DNA from: Thermoanaerobaculia bacterium
GTDB lineage: Bacteria; Acidobacteriota; Thermoanaerobaculia; Multivoradales; UBA5704
DNA: 7,083 nucleotides
Direction of reading: 5' to 3'
Assembly (NCBI GenBank): GCA_030150965.1
Contig: JASLEW010000550.1
Coordinates: 1 to 7,083, forward strand
Below the pieces are notes generated by a model that saw only the letters and a list, made by a program, of their open reading frames with translations, was not told the origin of the DNA and searched no databases. Positions 1 through 4,925 of the stretch are shown here, piece after piece. The stretch's first letter is position 1; each line of letters begins with the position of its first letter. Made by a program: the position numbers and the translations under genes.

Positions 1-140
1 GGCGCGCGCACCGTGCCGGCCAGCGCCGCGCGCGCGCCGCCGGCCGCCAGCGCCGCCATCGTCAGGACCGCCAGGACCACCGCCAGCGCCGCCGCGCCGG
101 CCACACCGTGCTCTTCGTTCCCCTGCGCCCTCTGTGTCAT
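1..140 (-). CDS. N-terminus of an unidentified membrane or exported protein (partial)
   Basis: An open frame starts at an ATG on the minus strand (complement of 138-140) and runs off the left edge after 46 codons with no stop. A short polar start (MTQRAQGNEEHG) is followed by a long hydrophobic Ala/Val/Leu stretch at about residues 13-35 and then an Arg-containing segment. This fits a single membrane anchor or an uncleaved or cleaved signal sequence. The start is well supported by a perfect AGGAGG five bases upstream, the best ribosome binding site in the window. It is transcribed divergently from the hydroxyproline operon. The polar head plus hydrophobic helix loosely recalls minor pilins and PilX-like proteins, but 46 residues cannot establish a family, so no function is assigned. 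It could also be a chance frame in GC-rich DNA; the Shine-Dalgarno and candidate promoter argue against that. Confidence 0.6.
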   Translation of the reverse strand, partial: MTQRAQGNEEHGVAGAAALAVVLAVLTMAALAAGGARAALAGTVRA

Positions 141-145
141 ACGAG

Positions 146-151
146 CCTCCT
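146..151 (-). promoter_or_regulatory. Strong Shine-Dalgarno site of the minus-strand gene
   Basis: The minus strand reads CGAGGAGGCTCGT and then ATG, so a full AGGAGG lies five bases before the start codon. Flanking CGAG and CTCG (142-145 and 150-153) can form a 4-bp stem presenting GAGG in the loop. This site fixes the start of the partial minus-strand CDS. It contrasts with the weak sites throughout the plus-strand operon. Confidence 0.7.
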
Positions 152-158
152 CGAAGCC

Positions 159-185
159 TGCCGTCCGGCATCCGGAATCCCGGCA
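159..185. repeat. Imperfect inverted repeat (hairpin) in the divergent intergenic region
   Basis: TGCCG at 159-163 is complementary to CGGCA at 181-185. Inside it, TCCGG at 164-168 pairs with CCGGA at 172-176 across the 3-base loop CAT. A 4-base bulge (177-180) interrupts one arm, giving 5+5 paired bases. It lies just upstream of the Shine-Dalgarno of the minus-strand gene and so would be in its leader mRNA. It could be a leader hairpin, an operator, or chance in GC-rich DNA. No run of T follows, so a terminator is unlikely. Confidence 0.35.
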
Positions 186-214
186 CCCCAGCGATCATCG
201 CCTGCGACGGACCG

Positions 215-244
215 ATCATACCGGCAGCGGGAGGGTGGTGCTAT
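215..244 (-). promoter_or_regulatory. Candidate promoter for the minus-strand gene
   Basis: On the minus strand TATGAT (complement of 215-220) matches five of six bases of the sigma-70 -10 consensus, unusual in such GC-rich DNA. An 18-bp spacer separates it from a poor -35 match, ATAGCA (239-244). Transcription would start near 208 and give a leader of about 68 bases ending in the strong AGGAGG site. The -10 is convincing by sequence; the -35 is weak, so the element may need an activator. Confidence 0.4.
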
Positions 245-247
245 CCT
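239..247 (+). promoter_or_regulatory. Weak candidate extended -10 element for the operon
   Basis: TGCTATCCT has the TGn of an extended -10 and four of six bases of TATAAT. Transcription would start around 253-254, leaving a leader of only 6-7 bases before the ATG at 260. That agrees with the absence of a usable Shine-Dalgarno there. No -35 is recognisable. The element overlaps the candidate -35 of the opposite-strand promoter. Low confidence. Confidence 0.2.
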
Positions 248-259
248 CGGACCTCAGCC

Positions 260-2284
260 ATGAAACGACCGCTCGTAGGACTGCTCCTCTGCGCCCTGCC
301 GGCGCTCGCCGCCGCTTCGCCCGCCCCTTCCGCCGCTCCCACCCGGGCGGCCGACGCCGCGGCGGCTCTCCGCGCCCTCTTCGCCGAGGACTGGCAGTTC
401 AGCCTGCGCGAGGATCCGCTGTTCGCCACCTCGGTCGGCGACAACCGCTACAACGACCGCCTCCCCTCCGTGTCGCCGGCCGATATCGCCCGCCTCGCCG
501 AGCGCGGGCGCGCCACCCTCGCCCGCCTGCACGCCATCGACCGGGCGCTCCTCGGCGAGACCGACCGGGTCAGCTACGACCTCTTCGAGCGCGGCCTGGT
601 CGAGGGGCTGGAGGCGTACCGCCTCAAGCTCTGGCTGCAGCCGATCACCGCCGAGGGCGGCTTCCACACCGACTTCTCCCGCCTGCCGGAGGAGGTCCCG
701 CTCGCCACCGAGCGCGACTACGACAACTACGTCGCCCGCCTGCGCGCCTTCCCCACCTATGCGGCGCAGAGCACCGAGGTCCTGCGCCAGGGGGTGGCCG
801 CCGGCTTCACCCTGCCGCGCGTGGTGATGAAGGGCTACCTCGACGCCATCGCCATGCACGTCACCTCCGACGCGACCAGGAGCGTCTTCTGGCAGCCGTT
901 CACCCGCTTCCCGGCCGCCCTGGCCGAGCCGGCGCGCGAGCGCCTGCGGCAGGCCGGCCGCGCCGCCATCCAGGAGGCCGTGGTGCCGGCCTACCGCGAC
1001 TTCCTGGCCTTCATGCGCGACCAGTACATCCCGCATGCGCGCACCACGATCAGCGCCGCCGACCTGCCGAACGGCCGCGAGATCTACGCCTGGGCGGTGC
1101 GCCACTTCACCACCCTCGACCTGACCCCCGAGGCGGTGCACGCCCTCGGCCTGCGCGAGGTCGAGCGCATCCACGGCGAGATGCTCCAGGTGATGGCGCA
1201 GACCGGATACAAGAAGGGCCTGCCGGAGTTCCTGGAGTTCCTGCGCACCGATCCGCGCTTCTACGCCCGCACCCCCGAGGAGCTCCTGGCGCACGCCGCG
1301 CTCATCGCCAAGCGCATGGACGGGAAGCTCCCGTCGCTGTTCAAGCGGCTGCCGCGCCAGCCCTACGGCATCGCGCCGGTGCCCGCCGACCTGGCGCCCA
1401 AGTACACCGGCGGGCGCTACGACGGGGCGCCGGTGGACAGCCGGCGCGCCGGCACCTACTGGGTCAACACCTACGCGCTCGACACCCGCCCGCTCTACAA
1501 CCTGGAGGCCCTGACCTTCCACGAGGCCGTCCCCGGCCACCACCTCCAGGGGGCCCTGCAGCAGGAGCTGCGCGACCTGCCCGACTTCCGCCGCTTCGTC
1601 TACATCGAGGCATACGGCGAGGGCTGGGGCCTCTACTCGGAGTGGCTCGGCCTGGAGGCCGGCTTCTACCAGGACCCCTACAGCAACTTCGGCCGCCTGA
1701 GCTACGAGATGTGGCGCGCCTGTCGGCTGGTGGTCGACACCGGCATCCACGCCATGGGCTGGAGCCGCGACCGCGCCATGGCCTACATGGGCGCCAACAC
1801 GGCGCTGTCGCGGCACGAGATCGAGACCGAGGTGGACCGCTACATCTCCTGGCCCGGCCAGGCGCTGGCCTACAAGCTGGGCGAGCTGAAGATCAGGCAG
1901 CTGCGCCAGGAGGCCGAGGCGGCGCTCGGCGAGCGCTTCGACGTGCGCGACTTCCACGACGCCGTGCTGCACAACGGCACCGTCACCCTGCCGATGCTGG
2001 AGCGCCAGGTCCACGACTACGTGCAGGCGGCGCGCCGCGAGGAGCGGCAGGCGCGAGAGGCGGCGGCAGGCGCGACTCCGGCGACCGCTGCCGCCACGTT
2101 CGGCGCTGCCGCTCCCAATGGCGCCACTGCCGCGTCCGACACCACTGCCCTGTCCGGCGCCGCCGCCACGTCCGGTGCGGCACCACTTGGCGAGGCAGGC
2201 GCCACGCCCGCCGCCGAGGCCACGGCCCGCGGCGCGAGGGCTCCCGCAACCAGCCCTGCCGGCAGCGCGGGGCCGCCGCGATGA
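260..2284 (+). CDS. Exported DUF885-family zinc metallopeptidase-like protein with a repeat tail
   Basis: This 674-residue protein belongs to the DUF885 family, metallopeptidase-like proteins probably acting on peptides. Residues 1-19 form a signal peptide (MKRP, a Leu-rich core, then an A-A-A site before Ser20), so a periplasmic or secreted location is expected. The family signature HEAVPGHH is at residues 421-428, with His421, Glu422 and His427 or His428 as likely metal and catalytic residues. EAYGEGWGLYSEW follows at 450-462 and offers Glu450 or Glu454 as further ligand. The conserved domain ends near residue 595. The last 75-80 residues are an Ala/Thr/Gly/Pro tail, mostly hexapeptide repeats, not expected in the family. 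The ATG at 260 is chosen because it begins a good signal peptide; the in-frame ATG at 134 lies inside the divergent gene. Its TGA overlaps the next gene's ATG (ATGA). Release of hydroxyproline-containing peptides is inferred only from context. Confidence 0.88.
   Translation: MKRPLVGLLLCALPALAAASPAPSAAPTRAADAAAALRALFAEDWQFSLREDPLFATSVGDNRYNDRLPSVSPADIARLAERGRATLARLHAIDRALLGETDRVSYDLFERGLVEGLEAYRLKLWLQPITAEGGFHTDFSRLPEEVPLATERDYDNYVARLRAFPTYAAQSTEVLRQGVAAGFTLPRVVMKGYLDAIAMHVTSDATRSVFWQPFTRFPAALAEPARERLRQAGRAAIQEAVVPAYRDFLAFMRDQYIPHARTTISAADLPNGREIYAWAVRHFTTLDLTPEAVHALGLREVERIHGEMLQVMAQTGYKKGLPEFLEFLRTDPRFYARTPEELLAHAALIAKRMDGKLPSLFKRLPRQPYGIAPVPADLAPKYTGGRYDGAPVDSRRAGTYWVNTYALDTRPLYNLEALTFHEAVPGHHLQGALQQELRDLPDFRRFVYIEAYGEGWGLYSEWLGLEAGFYQDPYSNFGRLSYEMWRACRLVVDTGIHAMGWSRDRAMAYMGANTALSRHEIETEVDRYISWPGQALAYKLGELKIRQLRQEAEAALGERFDVRDFHDAVLHNGTVTLPMLERQVHDYVQAARREERQAREAAAGATPATAAATFGAAAPNGATAASDTTALSGAAATSGAAPLGEAGATPAAEATARGARAPATSPAGSAGPPR
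2081..2224 (+). repeat. 18-bp minisatellite encoding a degenerate hexapeptide repeat
   Basis: Eight consecutive 18-bp units start at 2081, 2099, 2117, 2135, 2153, 2171, 2189 and 2207, in codon phase with the DUF885 gene. An example unit is TCCGGCGCCGCCGCCACG (2153-2170). The encoded unit is roughly [S/N/F]-G-A-[A/T]-A-x, for example SGAAAT, NGATAA and FGAAAP; the last two units are more diverged but keep the GCCACG ending. Read on the minus strand the units are G-rich, resembling the inserts in the downstream oxidase gene. It is probably a disordered C-terminal tail. Confidence 0.7.
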
Positions 2285-3789
2285 GCGCCCTGGCCGGAGC
2301 GGTGGCGCGCCTCGCCGGCTTCGTCGGCGGCCGGCCGGCGCCCAGCCGCGGCGACCGCTTCGTCGCCGACCTCAACCCGTCCGATGCCGGCGACGTGATC
2401 GCCGAGGCGCCGGTGGGTGTGGCCGAGGACGCCGCCGCCGCGGTGGAGGCCGCCGCCGCGGCGCTCCCCGCCTGGCGCGCCGCGACCGGGCCGGCGCGGG
2501 CCGAGCACCTCCACCGCTGGGCGGCGGCGGTCGCCGCCCGCCAGGAGGAGCTGGCGCAGGCGCTGGCGCGCGAGGTGGGCAAGCCGATCGCCGAGGCGCG
2601 CGGCGAGGCGGCGCGGGCGGTGGCGGTGCTGCGCTACTACGCCGGCGAGGCGGTGCGCGAGATCGGCGAGGTGATCCCGGCGCAGGCCGCGGGAGCGCTG
2701 CAGTTCACCCTGCGCCAGCCGCTCGGCGTGGTGGCGCTGGTCACGCCATGGAACTTCCCGCTCGCCATCCCCCTGTGGAAGGCGGCGCCGGCGCTGGCGT
2801 TCGGCAACACCGTGGTGCTCAAGCCGGCCGAGCAGGCGCCGCTCGCCGCCACGCTGCTCGCCGAGACCGCGGCGGCGGCCGGCCTGCCGGCCGGTGCCTT
2901 CAACGTCGTGCTGGGCGAGGGCGAGACGGTGGGCGAGCCGCTCCTCGCCGACCCGCGCCTCGCCGCCGTCAGCTTCACCGGCTCCACCGCGGTCGGCGCG
3001 CGGGTGGCGGCGCTCGCGGCGGCGCGGAACCTCCGCTGCCAGACCGAGATGGGCGGCAAGAACGTCGCCATCGTCCTGGCCGACGCCGACCTCGACCAGG
3101 CCGCCGCGCTGACCGCCGGCGGCGCCATGCGCTTCGCCGGCCAGAAATGCACCGCCACCAGCCGCGTGGTGGTGGCGCGGCAGGTCGCCGAGCCATTCCT
3201 CGCCCGCCTGCGGGCACAGGTCGAGGCGCTGCCGCTCGGCCCGGTGACCGATCCGGCGTCCGCCGTCGGCCCGCTGATCGACGAGGCCGCCCATCGGCGC
3301 GTGGGCGGCGCGGTGGCGGCGGCGGCCCGGGCCGGGGCGCGGCTGGTCTGCGGCGCCTCCGAGGATGCGGCCGCGGCCGGCGGTGGCGGCGGCGGGCGCC
3401 CCGCCGACCCGCTTCTCGCCGGCGGCAACTTCTTCGTCCCGACGGTCCTGGCCGGCCTGCCGCCGGACTCGCCCGCGGCGCGCGACGAGCTCTTCGGACC
3501 CGTGCTCGCCGCCTTCCTCGCCGACGACCTGGAGCACGCCCTGGCGCTCGCCAACGACACCGCCTACGGGCTCTCCGCCTCGCTCTTCACCCGCGACCTG
3601 ACGAGCGCCCTCAGCTACATCCGGCGCATCGAGGCCGGCCTGGTGCGGGTCAACGGCGACACCACCGGCGTCGATCCGCACGCCCCGTTCGGCGGCGTCA
3701 AGGGCTCCAGCTCCGGCAGCCGTGAGCAGGGGCGCGCGGCGCGCGACTTCTACACCGAGATCAAGACCGTGCAGATCCATCCCGCCTAG
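2281..3789 (+). CDS. Aldehyde dehydrogenase, probable alpha-ketoglutarate semialdehyde dehydrogenase
   Basis: This 502-residue NAD(P)+-dependent aldehyde dehydrogenase likely oxidises alpha-ketoglutarate semialdehyde to alpha-ketoglutarate, the last step of hydroxyproline breakdown. All hallmarks are present: TPWNFP with Asn158, the cofactor-site LKPAEQAP with Lys181, FTGSTAVG (232-239), the general base Glu256 in EMGGKN, the nucleophile Cys290 in GQKCTATSR, and ELFGPV with Glu403. The C-terminal PFGGVKGSSSGSREQG resembles ketoglutarate-semialdehyde dehydrogenases. Substrate is inferred from that and from the operon; the family is certain. Residues about 360-380 (SEDAAAAGGGGGG onward) are a Gly/Ala-rich insert just before FFVPTVL, a variable loop in the family. 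The start ATG overlaps the upstream stop (ATGA), with only a GGGG (2269-2272) as a possible ribosome binding site, so translational coupling is likely. The stop is followed closely by the epimerase gene. The counterpart in pseudomonad hydroxyproline clusters is LhpG. Confidence 0.93.
   Translation: MSALAGAVARLAGFVGGRPAPSRGDRFVADLNPSDAGDVIAEAPVGVAEDAAAAVEAAAAALPAWRAATGPARAEHLHRWAAAVAARQEELAQALAREVGKPIAEARGEAARAVAVLRYYAGEAVREIGEVIPAQAAGALQFTLRQPLGVVALVTPWNFPLAIPLWKAAPALAFGNTVVLKPAEQAPLAATLLAETAAAAGLPAGAFNVVLGEGETVGEPLLADPRLAAVSFTGSTAVGARVAALAAARNLRCQTEMGGKNVAIVLADADLDQAAALTAGGAMRFAGQKCTATSRVVVARQVAEPFLARLRAQVEALPLGPVTDPASAVGPLIDEAAHRRVGGAVAAAARAGARLVCGASEDAAAAGGGGGGRPADPLLAGGNFFVPTVLAGLPPDSPAARDELFGPVLAAFLADDLEHALALANDTAYGLSASLFTRDLTSALSYIRRIEAGLVRVNGDTTGVDPHAPFGGVKGSSSGSREQGRAARDFYTEIKTVQIHPA
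3379..3396 (+). repeat. GGC-run tract encoding six glycines in the dehydrogenase
   Basis: Six consecutive glycine codons (GGC GGT GGC GGC GGC GGG) encode Gly367-Gly372, preceded by four alanine codons. The tract is slippage-prone and forms the core of an extra loop of about 15-20 residues before the conserved FFVPTVL segment. It is the smallest of the low-complexity segments in the operon. Confidence 0.6.
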
Positions 3790-3803
3790 TGGACGCCGGT
3801 GGC

Positions 3804-4925
3804 ATGTCCTCGCTTCGGGGACGCCATGCGCCGTCCTCCACGCCACGGACCGCGGGCAGCTCCCCGGCAGGGCCGCCCTTCGCCGGCCCCGTCGAGGTGA
3901 TCGACTCGCACACCGAGGGCGAGCCGACCCGGGTGGTGATCGCCGGTTGGGGAGAGGTGCCCGGCGCCACCATGGCGGCGCGCCGCGACGAGATGCGGCG
4001 GCACCAGGACGAGCGGCGCCGCGCCCTGGTGCGCGAGCCGCGCGGCCACGCCGCGATGGTCGGCGCCCTGCTCACCCCGCCGGTCGAGCCGGGGTCGCTC
4101 GCCGGGGTGGTGTTCTTCGACAACGCCGGCTACCTCGGCATGTGCGGTCACGGCACCATCGGCGTCGTGCGCACCCTCGACTTCCTGGGCCGCCTGCCGC
4201 CGGGCGGCCGGGTGCGCCTCGACACCCCGACCGGCACGGTGACCGCCGAGCTCCACGGCGCCCGGGCGGTGACCATCCGCAATGTGCCGGCGCGCTGCCG
4301 GGCGCTCGACGTGACCGTGGCGGTGCCCGGCATCGGGGTGGTGCGCGGCGACGTGGCCTGGGGCGGCAACTGGTTCTTCCTCGCCGACGTGGCGCAGCTC
4401 CCCGGCCTCGACCTGACGCCGCCGCGGCGCCTGGCGCTGACCGAGGCCACGCTGAGCATCCGCGCCTCCCTGGCCGCCGCCGGCATCACCGGCGACGGCG
4501 GCGCCGAGATCGATCACATCGAGATCTTCGGGCCGCCCTCGGTGGCCGGCGCCGACAGCCGCAACTTCGTCCTCTGCCCGGGCGGCACCCACGACCGCTC
4601 GCCCTGCGGCACCGGCACCTCGGCCAAGCTCGCCGTCCTCCACGCCCGCGGCCGGCTCGCCCCCGGCCAGGTGTGGCGTCAGGAGGGCTTCGCCGGCGGC
4701 TGCTTCGACGCCTGGCTCGGCGGCGATGGCGACGGCGACGGGAACGGCGGCAGCGCTGGCTCCGGCGGCGGCGGTGGCGGGGCTGGCGGGATTGCCAAGA
4801 TCGGCGAGGTTGGCGGGGCTGGCGGGCTGGTGCCGTACCTTCGCGGCCGCGCCTTCATCACCTCGCGGTCGCTGCTCCACTTCGAGCCGGACGACCCGTT
4901 CCGCACGGGGTTTCCGTCGTCGTGA
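3804..4925 (+). CDS. lhpA: 4-hydroxyproline 2-epimerase (proline racemase family)
   Basis: This 373-residue protein should interconvert trans-4-hydroxy-L-proline and cis-4-hydroxy-D-proline without a cofactor, using two cysteines as acid/base. Both are present: Cys114 in MCGHGTIG and Cys268 in DRSPCGTGTSAK. The pair indicates a racemase or epimerase rather than the Cys-to-Thr dehydratase variant. The family start (VIDSHTEGEPTRVV) begins only near residue 33, so there is a Ser/Pro/Gly-rich N-terminal extension of about 30 residues. The ATG at 3804 is preferred; a GTG at 3789, overlapping the upstream stop by one base, would add five residues. A 36-residue Gly-rich insert (306-341) sits between FDAWL and LVPYLRGRA. 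Without insert and extension the length is about 307, normal for the family. Hydroxyproline rather than proline specificity is inferred from the neighbouring dehydrogenase subunits. The stop overlaps the next gene's GTG (GTGA). Confidence 0.88.
   Translation: MSSLRGRHAPSSTPRTAGSSPAGPPFAGPVEVIDSHTEGEPTRVVIAGWGEVPGATMAARRDEMRRHQDERRRALVREPRGHAAMVGALLTPPVEPGSLAGVVFFDNAGYLGMCGHGTIGVVRTLDFLGRLPPGGRVRLDTPTGTVTAELHGARAVTIRNVPARCRALDVTVAVPGIGVVRGDVAWGGNWFFLADVAQLPGLDLTPPRRLALTEATLSIRASLAAAGITGDGGAEIDHIEIFGPPSVAGADSRNFVLCPGGTHDRSPCGTGTSAKLAVLHARGRLAPGQVWRQEGFAGGCFDAWLGGDGDGDGNGGSAGSGGGGGGAGGIAKIGEVGGAGGLVPYLRGRAFITSRSLLHFEPDDPFRTGFPSS
4719..4826 (+). repeat. Gly-rich low-complexity insert in the epimerase gene
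   Basis: This 108-bp in-frame segment codes for about 36 residues, first alternating Gly-Asp (GGDGDGDGNGG), then a polyglycine stretch, then GGAGGIAKIGEVGGAGG. It includes runs of GGC/GGT codons and a near-duplicate GGCGGGGCTGGCGGG-type word (about 4772-4786 and 4813-4826). Family members have a short beta-hairpin between the conserved ...GF/G.FDAWL... and ...VP.L.GRAF segments here, so it is an insertion at a surface turn. Confidence 0.6.

Noticed and set aside
1..140. PilX or minor-pilin identity of the minus-strand gene
   Set aside because: Only 46 residues are visible and the resemblance is a generic polar head plus hydrophobic helix.
260..320. Lipoprotein signal on the DUF885 protein (Cys11)
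   Set aside because: The cysteine lies in the hydrophobic core and the preceding residues LLL do not form a lipobox; an A-A-A signal peptidase I site follows.
254..2014. Long antisense open frame opposite the DUF885 gene
   Set aside because: Shadow frame created by extreme GC codon bias; it has no recognisable motif and the plus strand carries the conserved metallopeptidase.
13..3789. A 1258-codon open frame running through the DUF885 gene in another frame and into the dehydrogenase, suggesting a giant fusion protein
   Set aside because: The portion before 2281 is Arg/Pro/Ala-rich nonsense overlapping a clear metallopeptidase gene; only the part from the ATG at 2281 has family motifs.
2017..3846. 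609-codon antisense open frame opposite the dehydrogenase
   Set aside because: Gly/Arg/His-rich shadow of a clear aldehyde dehydrogenase; no domain or start signal.
4722..4750. RTX-type calcium-binding repeat in the epimerase insert
   Set aside because: Gly-Asp alternates but no GGxGxDxUx nonapeptide series is present.
3722..4921. A 400-codon in-frame upstream extension of the oxidase
   Set aside because: It overlaps the epimerase gene in another frame, has Arg/Pro/Ala shadow composition and no domain, and the GTG at 4922 opens directly onto the FAD motif.
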